A DNA stretch of 64,000 bases from Oleispirillum sp963668495 (GTDB lineage Bacteria; Pseudomonadota; Alphaproteobacteria; Rhodospirillales; Rhodospirillaceae): NCBI GenBank assembly GCA_963668495.1, contig OY764545.1:2418001-2482000 (forward strand), given 5' to 3'. The notes below the pieces were generated by a model. The model was not told where the DNA came from, did not search any database, and saw nothing but the letters and a program-made list of their open reading frames with translations. Shown piece after piece: positions 44,054 to 53,222 of this stretch; the stretch's first letter is position 1, and every line of letters begins with the position of its first letter. The position numbers and the translations under genes are program-made.

Positions 44054-44938
44054 ATGTCCGCAGGAAATGTGGCTTTGGTAATTGGGCCTGAGCAAAACCT
44101 CACTCGTTATCTCCAAGACATTCGCAAATTCCCCATGCTGACCGCGGAAGAGGAATACAACCTCGCCGTTCAGTATCGCGATCAAGACAATGAAGAAGCC
44201 GCACACAAGATGGTCAACAGCCATCTGCGTCTTGTCGCGAAAATTGCCATGGGCTATCGCGGATACGGCTTGCCAATCGGTGAAGTGATCTCCGAGGGTA
44301 ATGTTGGCCTGATGCAATCGGTGAAACGCTTTGACCCGGATCGTGGGTTCAGGCTCGCTACTTATGCCATGTGGTGGATCCGCGCATCGATTCAAGAATA
44401 CATTTTGCATTCTTGGTCTTTGGTCAAAATGGGCACGACGGCTGCACAGAAGAAACTTTTCTTCAACTTGCGTAAGCTGAAAGGCCAAATGCAAGCCATC
44501 GAAGATGGCGACTTACAACCCGAAATTGTCACTGCTATTGCCGACAAACTTTCGGTCAGCGAAACCGAAGTGGTCAACATGAACCGTCGTTTGTCCAGCC
44601 CGGATCACTCCCTGAACGCCCCGCTGCGTATTGATGGAGACGGTGAATGGCAAGACTGGCTGATTGATGACAATGACAGTCAAGAAACCATGCTGGCAGA
44701 GCGTGAAGAGCTGGGGCAACGTCGCCGCCTACTGAAGGATGCAATGCAGTTACTGAACACGCGGGAACGTCGCATTCTGCAGGCTCGCCGCTTGTCAGAG
44801 ACTCCATCGACGCTGGAAAACCTGAGCCATGAGTACGGCATTTCCCGCGAGCGCATTCGTCAGATTGAAGTGCGCGCCCTTGAAAAGTTACAGAAAAGCA
44901 TGCGCAACGCTGCAACAGAACAGAATCTCCATTTCTAA
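44054..44938 (+). CDS. rpoH: RNA polymerase sigma-32 (heat-shock sigma factor)
   Basis: Directs polymerase to heat-shock promoters. A 294-residue sigma-70-family protein: region 2 has NSHLRLVAKIAMGYRGYGLP (RpoH box region follows the sequence FNLRKLK), LISEGNVGLM-like segment and FATYAMWW-like RLATYAMWWIRASIQEY. Region 4 holds ISRERIRQIEVRALEKL. The segment KKLFFNLRKLK is the RpoH box. AAGGAG lies eight bases before the ATG. The 145-base gap after rluD contains a TTGACT element at 43905, but its spacing to a CATATT box is too long for a confident promoter. Confidence 0.95.
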   Translation: MSAGNVALVIGPEQNLTRYLQDIRKFPMLTAEEEYNLAVQYRDQDNEEAAHKMVNSHLRLVAKIAMGYRGYGLPIGEVISEGNVGLMQSVKRFDPDRGFRLATYAMWWIRASIQEYILHSWSLVKMGTTAAQKKLFFNLRKLKGQMQAIEDGDLQPEIVTAIADKLSVSETEVVNMNRRLSSPDHSLNAPLRIDGDGEWQDWLIDDNDSQETMLAEREELGQRRRLLKDAMQLLNTRERRILQARRLSETPSTLENLSHEYGISRERIRQIEVRALEKLQKSMRNAATEQNLHF

Positions 44939-44969
44939 TCTCCCTCCCCCTAACTTTATCGGCACACCA

Positions 44970-44995
44970 AGCCCCTGCACATGCGGGGGCTTTCT
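44970..44995. terminator. terminator after rpoH
   Basis: AGCCCCTGC and GCGGGGGCT pair (one G-T wobble) around ACAT, followed by TTTCT. It lies between convergent rpoH and the HD-domain gene. Confidence 0.75.
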
Positions 44996-45008
44996 GCTGA
45001 TATGGTCA

Positions 45009-45437
45009 TCAATCTTCAGCCAGCAGTATATCCAATGCGGCCCGGTATTTGCGCAACCGCTCCACATCACGTTCCGAAATCTGTTTCAGCCGTGTTATAT
45101 CCATATTATCCAGAATGTCTGCTTGTTTAACGATACGACCCAAAGGGTGACAACTTGCCCGACGCACAAAGTCCATATAGTCCTCGCCATTGCGGCGTGT
45201 GACAGCATCCACCCCTGTTACGACCTCATCCAAGAACCCTTCCGACCGCAGACGTTCGAGCGTCCAATCCGGCACATCCTCAATCACGTCGTGCAGCACA
45301 GCAACACAACGCAGGGCATCCGTCGTCATCGCCATCATGACACGCAAAGGGTGCAGTATGTATGCTTGACCAGATTTGTCACAGATACCTGAATGGGCCT
45401 CTACCGCAATCGCGATTGCCCGATCCAATGACGCCAT
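45009..45437 (-). CDS. small HD-domain hydrolase, SpoT/MESH1-like
   Basis: A 142-residue stand-alone HD-domain protein. ASLDRAIAIAVEAHSG, YILHPLRVM and AVLHDVIEDVPDW correspond to the metal-binding His, HD and neighbouring segments of ppGpp-hydrolase (MESH1/SpoT hydrolase) domains. No synthetase or TGS domain is present. It may hydrolyse (p)ppGpp or another nucleotide. AGGAGG five bases before the ATG at 45437 fixes the start against the longer frame to 45509. Confidence 0.78.
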   Translation of the reverse strand: MASLDRAIAIAVEAHSGICDKSGQAYILHPLRVMMAMTTDALRCVAVLHDVIEDVPDWTLERLRSEGFLDEVVTGVDAVTRRNGEDYMDFVRRASCHPLGRIVKQADILDNMDITRLKQISERDVERLRKYRAALDILLAED

Positions 45438-45521
45438 AATCTCCTCCTTTAAGCCAGACAGAACCGTCCCGCGTGCATAACACACAGGCAGACATAATCC
45501 ATTCCCCAACCCACAAGTGGA

Positions 45522-46004
45522 TCAGGTTTTGTGCATGGAAACTTCTTTGCCCCAGGTTTGAGTCAGGCGCGTCTGTGTCGCCTGCAAAACCGCAATACGA
45601 CGCTGGGATGACATCTGAACAAAGACACCGATGATTGGAGGCAACCCGACAAACAACAGCCAGCCAAGGCCTGCCGCACCATATGCCGTCATAATATTCA
45701 AAATATCGGCAATCTGGGTTATAGCCCCTTCCATAGTATGGCGACCGCTCCACAACGCCACCAACCCCGGAGACGACCCGGCAAAGTTCAGCCCACCAAC
45801 ACAAATCCACTCATATTTTTCAGGGGTTTTGTCCATTAAATACGCTGCAAGCGTCGGCAACATGGCAACCAGCAAATAAAATACCGATGGCAAAAACATC
45901 AACCCGAAAAACACTGCCAATGACAGCAGCAATATCCTGTTAAGGGTGCTGGACTTTTCTGGCCTGACTTGTTTCTGCGCAACTTTCTGCGGTGCTTTAG
46001 CCAT
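45522..46004 (-). CDS. small membrane protein, unknown
   Basis: A 160-residue protein I do not recognise. It has a basic, polar N-terminus (residues 1-20) and about three hydrophobic stretches: 24-52, roughly 67-85 and 108-131 (AAGLGWLLFVGLPPIIGVFV). The C-terminal 25 residues are polar and end near RLTQTWGKEVSMHKT. It lies six bases downstream of the pseudokinase gene on the same strand and is probably translated with it. A physical partnership with the tail-anchored pseudokinase is an inference from this spacing. Confidence 0.65.
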   Translation of the reverse strand: MAKAPQKVAQKQVRPEKSSTLNRILLLSLAVFFGLMFLPSVFYLLVAMLPTLAAYLMDKTPEKYEWICVGGLNFAGSSPGLVALWSGRHTMEGAITQIADILNIMTAYGAAGLGWLLFVGLPPIIGVFVQMSSQRRIAVLQATQTRLTQTWGKEVSMHKT

Positions 46005-46010
46005 TACACA

Positions 46011-48068
46011 TCACCATGCATTCAATGCCACAAGGATACATATGGTTATTAATCCGATCATTACAGACATAACCGCAGCGGTCTGTCGCCCTAATTTCAG
46101 AGCCTGCGTCTCCCGAATTGATGTATCGTTCTGCAAATCCTGAATTTCCTGATCTGCGCCAGCATACTCGGCCTTCGCCCATGCGAAACCGTCCAAATCC
46201 TTTTGCCGTTCTTCAACGTCATCCAGAAGGTTGTAAAGGTCCGGCAGGCTGCCTTTCCGAACAAGCTTGGGAACTTCCTTTTCCAGCTTTTTGCGGACTT
46301 CCCGGTTGTGATAACTGTTGATAATTGGGGCGACGAGTCCACCAATCCACCCGGACAAGCCAAACACGGCATCCGGTCCCATCTTCCACTGCAGGACCGC
46401 AAGCATACTCAGCAACCCAAGGGCTGATGTGTCTGCCTGAGCACTGTTGAGCGCATTAATCTGCTTATCTACATCAAATTTAAATCGCGCCGCAACAAAT
46501 GCCACAATATGCCGATCCGCAGGCCACGTCTTGGTATCCACCCGTTTAGAGGCCGCATCCAACGCCGGAAGCAGTTCTTCAATATCAAGAACATATTTGG
46601 ACAAGATAATCGGGCTAAGGCACGGCAGATCCTGATTTAGCTCGTACAAACAGCGTTCCACCCCAAATCCCGGCTGGGTTTGCCGTAAGGATGAGCGAAC
46701 GCCTTTTAGCTGGGTCTGCAAAGAAATATTGCCTGGGTCAAAGGCCCTTTGCACCATGAACCAGAAATCTGGGACTTCCTTGATGACGCATTCCGCCAGT
46801 ACCCGTACATCCTTATCCTGAGCCATGGCAGCCACGGCAAATGCCGCACCGATACCCTCGGGGAAAAATCCATACCCTCGATAACGAACCGGACCAGTCG
46901 GGTCCAACAGCATACAAACACGGGCAATCACAGTATCCGGCGTGGGTGGATTGCTTGGGTTAATTGGTGAACCAAGATAACGCACTTGCTCCGACACTGC
47001 TTCGGCAAGGCCGTTTTCATCCATGGATCGCCGCAGCCAGACTTCAACCTTGCCTTCCAGCACAGGGGTAGCAGCTTCATCCCAATTCGAAGCCAACATG
47101 AACGCCAATTCGCGGCAACTGATGATATCCACACCACAAAAATGAAACGGTCGCTGCGCGCGTTTATCAGGCTTCGACAACAACGGGCTGAGGCGACGAC
47201 CAGAAATCCACAGATTAAGAGCCTCCATGTCCCATCGTTCATGGTGGTCATCCATCAACAGACCACGCAGGACCTCAATCATGGCGATGGGGAACCGGGC
47301 GTCTCCGGCTAATGCTGTAAAGCTGCCCAGATTCATCTTGTTGCGCAGGATTTCACGCTGGGTAGCCCGCGTCCCTCCCGGAGGACGACCAATCAGGATA
47401 TAGAGCAGGCTAACACCCAACGCATACATATCATCAGCATAAGACCCCGGTCCGCGACCCTCTGGCGAGGCTAGGGCGACTTCGATAGATTCGCACAGTG
47501 TCGGCTGATCATGCGCGGGCGGTGTACTGACACATTCCCCCAAAACAATTCGAGTACGTTCCGCATCCATGTAAAACATGTTTGTGGGGCGGATGGCCCG
47601 GTGAGTAATGCCCCGCCCATGAAGCTCCGCCAGCCCCTGCGCCAACGGACGCAAAATTTGCTTCTGGTAATCATTGTCAATCATGATCTGGAACGTGTCC
47701 TGCATGGTATTGGCAACACGACCACCCATGGGACGTTCATAGATCACAACCACCGTTGTTCGTTTTAACGGCGGCCAATAAATAAACCCGAAATCAATCA
47801 CAGACAGGACAGCGTTGAACTGTTGCCCTTTCATCGACTGAATTGCGGACAGGCGCACGGGCATATCCGGCGACAGGACAAGCGCAAACACCGGGCGGCC
47901 CGGACGCTTATCGATCACCTCAAAGGCCTGCGCATGCGGAGAATTCAGCTCAGGAATAGGTTTGGAGGAGAAAACCGTAAACCGATCCCGTAAAACAACT
48001 GTGCCACCAGCCCGGCCTGCTGCCGACGCTGACGCCTGTTCTGCCGGAGATGTAGTCCCCTCGGACAT
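46011..48068 (-). CDS. tail-anchored protein with protein-kinase-like domain lacking catalytic residues
   Basis: A 685-residue protein. Residues 25-300 follow the eukaryotic-like kinase fold: QGLAELHGRGITHRAIRPTNMFYMD corresponds to the catalytic loop, with an APE-like VALASPEGR and DDMYALGVSLLYILIG (helix F). HRD-x-K-x-x-N is here HRAIRPTN, so the catalytic Asp is Ala. The DFG position reads LGECVS, and no VAIK lysine is visible (RPVFALVL). It should be a pseudokinase. Residues 300-620 are helical with unknown fold, followed by a charged coiled-coil-like part (KDLDGFAWAKAEYAG). A single helix (about 660-683) at the very C-terminus anchors it. Start: ATG at 48068 after GGGGGT. Function unknown. 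Confidence 0.8.
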   Translation of the reverse strand: MSEGTTSPAEQASASAAGRAGGTVVLRDRFTVFSSKPIPELNSPHAQAFEVIDKRPGRPVFALVLSPDMPVRLSAIQSMKGQQFNAVLSVIDFGFIYWPPLKRTTVVVIYERPMGGRVANTMQDTFQIMIDNDYQKQILRPLAQGLAELHGRGITHRAIRPTNMFYMDAERTRIVLGECVSTPPAHDQPTLCESIEVALASPEGRGPGSYADDMYALGVSLLYILIGRPPGGTRATQREILRNKMNLGSFTALAGDARFPIAMIEVLRGLLMDDHHERWDMEALNLWISGRRLSPLLSKPDKRAQRPFHFCGVDIISCRELAFMLASNWDEAATPVLEGKVEVWLRRSMDENGLAEAVSEQVRYLGSPINPSNPPTPDTVIARVCMLLDPTGPVRYRGYGFFPEGIGAAFAVAAMAQDKDVRVLAECVIKEVPDFWFMVQRAFDPGNISLQTQLKGVRSSLRQTQPGFGVERCLYELNQDLPCLSPIILSKYVLDIEELLPALDAASKRVDTKTWPADRHIVAFVAARFKFDVDKQINALNSAQADTSALGLLSMLAVLQWKMGPDAVFGLSGWIGGLVAPIINSYHNREVRKKLEKEVPKLVRKGSLPDLYNLLDDVEERQKDLDGFAWAKAEYAGADQEIQDLQNDTSIRETQALKLGRQTAAVMSVMIGLITICILVALNAW

Positions 48069-48288
48069 CAACAACTACCCCCAAATCACGGACACACATC
48101 TGAACATGCACACTCAGTGCTCAGAGTTTGGCACCATCCCAGCAATTATGCAATTGGGTCAGGCACCTAAACCGGATTTTTGTTGCGACACAAAAAAACG
48201 GCGGGAATGACACGGCCCATGCTCACATTTGGCACCCGGCATATCATCCCCGCCGAAAACAGTTATTTCAAACAATCCATTAATAGCG
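48069..48288. other. intergenic region between purA terminator and pseudokinase gene
   Basis: 220 bases holding the purA terminator (48191-48255) and the presumed pseudokinase promoter. I see no clear -35/-10 pair. Confidence 0.4.
48191..48255 (-). terminator. terminator of the hisZ-purA unit
   Basis: CGGCGGGGATGA and TCATTCCCGCCG (minus strand) form a 12-pair stem with one wobble around a 33-base loop, followed by seven T residues. Confidence 0.85.
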
Positions 48289-49578
48289 TTAGGACGCGAA
48301 CGGATCATTCACCAGAATTGTATCATCCCGTTCCGGGCTGGTGGAAACCAGTGTTACCGGAACCCCTGTTAATTCCTCGATCCGGCGAACATATTTGATC
48401 GCGTTCGGAGCCAGTTCCGCCCAAGACCGCGCACCAAATGTGGATTCAGACCAGCCTTCGATGCTTTCATAAATCGGTTTCACGCGGGCTTGCTCAGACA
48501 TAGAGGTCGGCAGGCGCTCGATCCGTTCACCATCCAATTCATAAGCCACGCAGATTTTGACTTCTTGCAGGCCATCAAGAATGTCCAGTTTGGTTAGGGC
48601 AATCCCCTTCACACCACCGGTCGCCAAAGCCTGACGCACGGCCACCGCATCGAACCAACCGCAGCGACGGCGACGCCCAGTAACCGTACCGAATTCGCGA
48701 CCACGATCACCAATATATTCAGCAGTCTCGTCAAACAGTTCGGTTGGGAACGGACCACTGCCAACACGGGTGGTGTAAGCTTTGGCAATGCCCAAAACAA
48801 AACCAACGGCTGACGGACCAAGGCCAGAACCTGCCGCAGCCTGCCCACTAACCGTGTTGGAAGACGTCACGAACGGATAGGTACCATGATCAACGTCCAA
48901 CATTGCGCCTTGCGCACCCTCAAACAGGAACAGTTTGTTTTCGCGACGCAGTTTATCCAATTCCAACCAAACCGGTTTGGCATAAGGCAAAATTTGGTCT
49001 TTGAGCTCAAGCAGTTCAGCCTTCAGTGCTGCACCATCCACTTCATCCACACCCAAACCACGACGCAAAGCGTTATGGTGCGTGAGAAGGCGGTCAATCA
49101 TGCTGTCGAGAGCTTCCATATCGCGCAGATCACAGACGCGGATTGCGCGGCGTGCAACTTTGTCCTCATATGCCGGACCAATCCCACGCCCTGTCGTACC
49201 AATTTTCGCAGCAGCACTGGCGTTTTCACGCAACTGATCCAGATCGCGGTGCAGCGGCAGAATCAAGCAAGCATTTTCAGCCAAAGCCAAGGTTTTCGGA
49301 GTGATATCCACCCCCTGCTCGCGAATGCGTTCGATTTCAGAGATCAACGCCCACGGGTCGACCACCACACCGTTGCCGATGAAAGACGGTTTGCCACGGA
49401 CCACACCAGACGGCAGGAGGCTCAGCTTATACGTCACACCGTTGATCACCAATGTGTGACCGGCATTGTGACCGCCTTGGAAACGTACGACGACATCGGC
49501 ACGTTCCGACAGCCAATCGACGATTTTCCCTTTGCCTTCGTCGCCCCACTGGGCACCGACTACCGCAACATTGCTCAT
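48289..49578 (-). CDS. purA: adenylosuccinate synthetase
   Basis: Makes adenylosuccinate from IMP, aspartate and GTP. The 429-residue protein begins MSNVAVVGAQWGDEGKGKIVDWL, with the GTP loop GDEGKGK and catalytic Asp/His. Later motifs include GHNAGHTLV, TTGRGIGPAYEDK and VTGRRRRCGWFD. It follows hisZ by 27 bases on the same strand, a pairing seen across alphaproteobacteria. Confidence 0.97.
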   Translation of the reverse strand: MSNVAVVGAQWGDEGKGKIVDWLSERADVVVRFQGGHNAGHTLVINGVTYKLSLLPSGVVRGKPSFIGNGVVVDPWALISEIERIREQGVDITPKTLALAENACLILPLHRDLDQLRENASAAAKIGTTGRGIGPAYEDKVARRAIRVCDLRDMEALDSMIDRLLTHHNALRRGLGVDEVDGAALKAELLELKDQILPYAKPVWLELDKLRRENKLFLFEGAQGAMLDVDHGTYPFVTSSNTVSGQAAAGSGLGPSAVGFVLGIAKAYTTRVGSGPFPTELFDETAEYIGDRGREFGTVTGRRRRCGWFDAVAVRQALATGGVKGIALTKLDILDGLQEVKICVAYELDGERIERLPTSMSEQARVKPIYESIEGWSESTFGARSWAELAPNAIKYVRRIEELTGVPVTLVSTSPERDDTILVNDPFAS

Positions 49579-49605
49579 GATTTTCTCACTGTCCTTGTGA
49601 TTGAA

Positions 49606-50760
49606 TTATTCAGACCCGTCGACCGGACAAGGCCGCCCGTCCTGATACAGGTGGGTACAGCCAAGGCGTACCGCTTCGTCCACCAAGTTCTCGCATGGGG
49701 AAACCGCAGAAACGGTCACCCATCCCTGTTTTTGCAAGCTCTCCAGAACTTGCGTATTCATCGCCGATACCGGAATAAAAATCCGGGCCGGAGCCTGCGG
49801 AGCAGGCAAAATGCTCATTAGTGTATGCAAATACAAACTGACGCCTGTTGCCGGTTCCTGACCCGCGCAACCACCGTATCGTCCGCCACGCCCCAAATGG
49901 TGGCGTGAACCCGGCGCAAAGAACGTGTAACAAACACCAGTGTGGTACTCAAAGCCCCGATTTTCAACCGCATCCAACGTTAAATTCACATCAGGAATCA
50001 AAGCCCGCAATCGCGTCACAACCGCATTCAGGCGGTCCCGCCAAACGGCACATTCCACTGGTAAATCCAGCGTCAGCAACTGAGTATAAGCCACATCAAA
50101 TGGGCCGCAAACTTTTAGCAACTCACTTAAGATCGGCGCAACGGCGCTCGGCAAAGCCGCGACCTCAGCCGCGTCTTTATGATCCAATGCATTTCGTGCG
50201 CGGTGCAAGTCATCTTCGGACAGATCCGCTGCAGCCAGTATCATCGGCACCAGTGGCGGAATTGTCAAATCCACACATACTGTTTCAACACCGGCCTTGG
50301 TCAATGCCTGTACAGCCAGCATAATCGCTTCGGCGTCGGCCTCTGGCGTGTCACACCCGATTAATTCGTATCCTGCCTGTGTAAATTGACGATCCGGGCG
50401 CAACTGAGACCCGCGAACCCGCAGGATTTCACCACCGTAACTTAATCGCAGTGGACGCGGCGCATCCGCCATACGGGTGGCGGCAATCCGGGCAACCTGA
50501 ACCGTCATATCCGGGCGCATGCCCATCATCCGTTGCGTTACCGGATCCATAACCCGAAATGTTTGTGATGACAGGTCCGTACCAAGATCAGACAAAAGGC
50601 TGTCTTCAAATTCCAGCAGCGGCGGTTTAACCCGATCATAACCATGGGCCGCGAACGTATGCAGCAAGGACTGGGTCACCGCTGCTTCATAAGCGGCTTT
50701 TCCCGGAAGAACATCCCGTAACCCAGCCGGAAGCAAAGCCCGGTTCTTTGGCTTGATCAT
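49606..50760 (-). CDS. hisZ: ATP phosphoribosyltransferase regulatory subunit
   Basis: HisRS-like paralogue without aminoacylation activity that activates the short form of HisG in histidine synthesis. The 384-residue protein has the class II synthetase core: LPAGLRDVLPGKAA at the start, MRPDMTVQVARI (motif 2 area), and RGGRYGG near residue 290. The anticodon-binding domain is missing. The ATG at 50760 follows AGGGA by six bases, while the longer frame to 50823 has an unlikely N-terminus. Its presence predicts a short HisG elsewhere in the genome. Confidence 0.9.
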   Translation of the reverse strand: MIKPKNRALLPAGLRDVLPGKAAYEAAVTQSLLHTFAAHGYDRVKPPLLEFEDSLLSDLGTDLSSQTFRVMDPVTQRMMGMRPDMTVQVARIAATRMADAPRPLRLSYGGEILRVRGSQLRPDRQFTQAGYELIGCDTPEADAEAIMLAVQALTKAGVETVCVDLTIPPLVPMILAAADLSEDDLHRARNALDHKDAAEVAALPSAVAPILSELLKVCGPFDVAYTQLLTLDLPVECAVWRDRLNAVVTRLRALIPDVNLTLDAVENRGFEYHTGVCYTFFAPGSRHHLGRGGRYGGCAGQEPATGVSLYLHTLMSILPAPQAPARIFIPVSAMNTQVLESLQKQGWVTVSAVSPCENLVDEAVRLGCTHLYQDGRPCPVDGSE

Positions 50761-50919
50761 GACTAGTCCCTGTATTTTTTTATCTGTCTTGACCGAATTC
50801 AATCTTGTTCCGCGTGAGCCCATTCAACAGCCCCGCAAAAATCCAGCATGTGGTTTACGACTTTTCATCTGCAAGAGCAATATGTGTTCACCGAAAACTT
50901 AGGAACAAACATAGGTTCT

Positions 50920-51714
50920 TTACAGGTCCAACACGCAGGCGTGGTTCAACGGCCCATGGCCCTGACCATATCCCGGAGCCGTCGCCAATGCCAGTTGCAC
51001 ATAATTCCGTGCGCGAGATACTGCGCTTTCCATATCCATCCCCTGCGCCACGCCACACGCCACAGCAGATGCCAAGGTACAACCAGTGCCATGAGTGTGC
51101 TGGGTCTGAACCCGAGAACAGGTAAACGTTGCAGTCTCATGGGGCGTTCTCAGAACATCAACCAAAGTATCCCCCTCGAGATGCCCGCCTTTCAACAACA
51201 CTGCCTTTGGCCCCATGGTCAAAAGAGCGTTAGCAGCCTCCATCATTTGGCTTTCCGTTTGCACAGGCTTCCCTAGCAAAGCTTCGGCCTCATGCAAATT
51301 CGGTGTAATCAGGGCGGCACGCGGCAACAGCAAACTTTTCATTGCGGATACGGCCTCGGCTTCCAGCAGTGGCGCACCGCCTTTCGCAACCATAACCGGA
51401 TCAACAATCAACGGCACATCCGGCGCAACTTCATCCAAGGTTTCTGCAACCGCCGCAATCACGTCGCTGGTCGCCAGCATGCCGGTTTTCACCGCATCAC
51501 AGCCCAAATCTTCCACAACCACGCGGATCTGCTGCCGAATAAAGTCAAGGGAGATCGGATAAATCCCATGTACACCCAGCGTATTTTGAGCCGTCAGCGC
51601 CGTAATCGCAGTCATGGCAAAACCGTTCAACGCCGTAACCGCCTTGATATCGGCCTGAATGCCCGCACCGCCACCGGAATCGGAGCCCGCAATAATCAGA
51701 ACCCGTCCATGCAT
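50920..51714 (-). CDS. thiD: hydroxymethylpyrimidine/phosphomethylpyrimidine kinase
   Basis: Phosphorylates HMP and HMP-P in thiamine synthesis. A 264-residue ribokinase-fold protein with LIIAGSDSGGGAGIQADIK at the start, KTGMLAT, DPVMVAKGG and the catalytic HGTGCTLASA (Cys/Gly loop). The ATG at 51714 gives MHGRVLIIAGSD, with GGAG eight bases upstream. It ends the ftsH-folP-glmM-thiD run. No TPP riboswitch is visible before it, and 46 bases separate it from glmM. Confidence 0.94.
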   Translation of the reverse strand: MHGRVLIIAGSDSGGGAGIQADIKAVTALNGFAMTAITALTAQNTLGVHGIYPISLDFIRQQIRVVVEDLGCDAVKTGMLATSDVIAAVAETLDEVAPDVPLIVDPVMVAKGGAPLLEAEAVSAMKSLLLPRAALITPNLHEAEALLGKPVQTESQMMEAANALLTMGPKAVLLKGGHLEGDTLVDVLRTPHETATFTCSRVQTQHTHGTGCTLASAVACGVAQGMDMESAVSRARNYVQLALATAPGYGQGHGPLNHACVLDL

Positions 51715-51760
51715 AACTGTCTCCACCCAATAACCGTTAATCACACAGCATAGTCGCTGA

Positions 51761-53119
51761 TTATGCTTCAGCTTGAATGCGTTTTACCAATGTACTGACA
51801 ATGGTCTGGATTTCTCCGGCGTCCTCACCCTCAGCCATGACGCGAACCACGGGCTCAGTGCCTGAGGAGCGAATCAACAACCGACCATTGCCTTCCAATT
51901 TGGCCTCGGCCTCAGAAATCGCCTCAATGACATTTTCCTTGGACAATACGGCACGGGCTTGGTCACGACTTTTAAAGCGGACGTTTTCCAAAACCTGCGG
52001 CAGCGGATCAAACACATGCAAAACTTCACTGGCCTTGCCACCTTCCCGGACAACCGTCCCCAGAACCTGCAAAGCCGCAGCCAAACCGTCACCGGTCGTG
52101 GCGTGATTGCCCAAAACGATATGACCGGATTGCTCCCCGCCCAGATTATATCCAGCGCTGCGCATGGCCTCGACCACATAGCGATCACCGACTTTGGTCC
52201 GGCGCAAATGCATATTGTTGGCTTCAAAGAAGCGTTCCAGCCCAAGATTGGACATTACGGTGGCAACAACACCGCCGCCAGTCAAAGCCCCAGCCTTGGC
52301 CCACGCTTTCCCGATCAAGCCCAGAACCTGATCACCATCAATTTGGCGACCGTTTTCATCACATAACTGCAAACGATCCGCGTCACCATCCAAAGCCACA
52401 CCAATGTCAGCACCGTGTTCAAGCACGGCTTTTGACAATGCCTCAGTATGAGTTGCGCCACAGTTGTCATTGATATTGCGACCATTGGGGCTCACGGACA
52501 TGGGGATCACTTCTGCACCAAGTTCCCACAGAACCGTCGGCGCGACTTTATAGGCCGCACCGTTTGCGCAATCGACCACCAGCTTCAGGCCATCCAACCG
52601 CAACCCCGGCGGAATCGTGCTTTTGATGTATTCAATATAGCGACCTGATGCATCCTCAAGCCGCTTTACCTGACCAATGCGGGCGGAAGGCACCAAGGCT
52701 TCCTCCACACCATCGCGGACCAAGGCTTCAATTTTGTCTTCCGTGGCGTCGGACAGTTTGAATCCATCCGGGCCGAACAACTTGATGCCATTGTCTTCAT
52801 ACGGATTGTGAGAAGCGGAAATCATCACACCAAGGTCAGCACGCATACTGCGGGTCAGCTTTGCAACCGCCGGGGTCGGCACCGGACCCAGCAACAAGAC
52901 ATCAACCCCAACCGAGGTAAATCCAGCGGTTAGCGCCTGTTCCAGCATATAGCAAGAACGGCGAGTATCCTTACCGATAACAACCGTATGACGGTGATCG
53001 CCGCGCTTGAACAATTTTCCTGCCGCCATACCGACTTTCAAAGCCGTCATGGCAGTCATCGGTTCAATATTGGCGGTGCCGCGCACCCCATCAGTTCCGA
53101 AAAGGCGTTGTACAGTCAT
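51761..53119 (-). CDS. glmM: phosphoglucosamine mutase
   Basis: Interconverts glucosamine 6- and 1-phosphate for cell-wall precursor synthesis. The 452-residue protein starts MTVQRLFGTDGVRG. The phosphoserine loop is MISASHNPYEDNG, the metal site DGDADR, and the sugar-binding loop GGEQSGH; the C-terminal loop is RSSGTEPVVRV. The order folP-glmM downstream of ftsH is widespread in proteobacteria. Confidence 0.97.
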   Translation of the reverse strand: MTVQRLFGTDGVRGTANIEPMTAMTALKVGMAAGKLFKRGDHRHTVVIGKDTRRSCYMLEQALTAGFTSVGVDVLLLGPVPTPAVAKLTRSMRADLGVMISASHNPYEDNGIKLFGPDGFKLSDATEDKIEALVRDGVEEALVPSARIGQVKRLEDASGRYIEYIKSTIPPGLRLDGLKLVVDCANGAAYKVAPTVLWELGAEVIPMSVSPNGRNINDNCGATHTEALSKAVLEHGADIGVALDGDADRLQLCDENGRQIDGDQVLGLIGKAWAKAGALTGGGVVATVMSNLGLERFFEANNMHLRRTKVGDRYVVEAMRSAGYNLGGEQSGHIVLGNHATTGDGLAAALQVLGTVVREGGKASEVLHVFDPLPQVLENVRFKSRDQARAVLSKENVIEAISEAEAKLEGNGRLLIRSSGTEPVVRVMAEGEDAGEIQTIVSTLVKRIQAEA

Positions 53120-53222
53120 ACGTTATCTCACCCAAAAACGTGCGCGGGAATTCCACGCCATGTAAATCTTAGCGACAGCAAACTTAGGACAAACACCATG
53201 GACTTGTCCACGGTTCGTAGGC

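Noticed and set aside
48886..49821. 311-codon antisense frame across purA and hisZ
   Set aside because: Lies opposite two certain genes and follows their codon bias; crosses the gene boundary.
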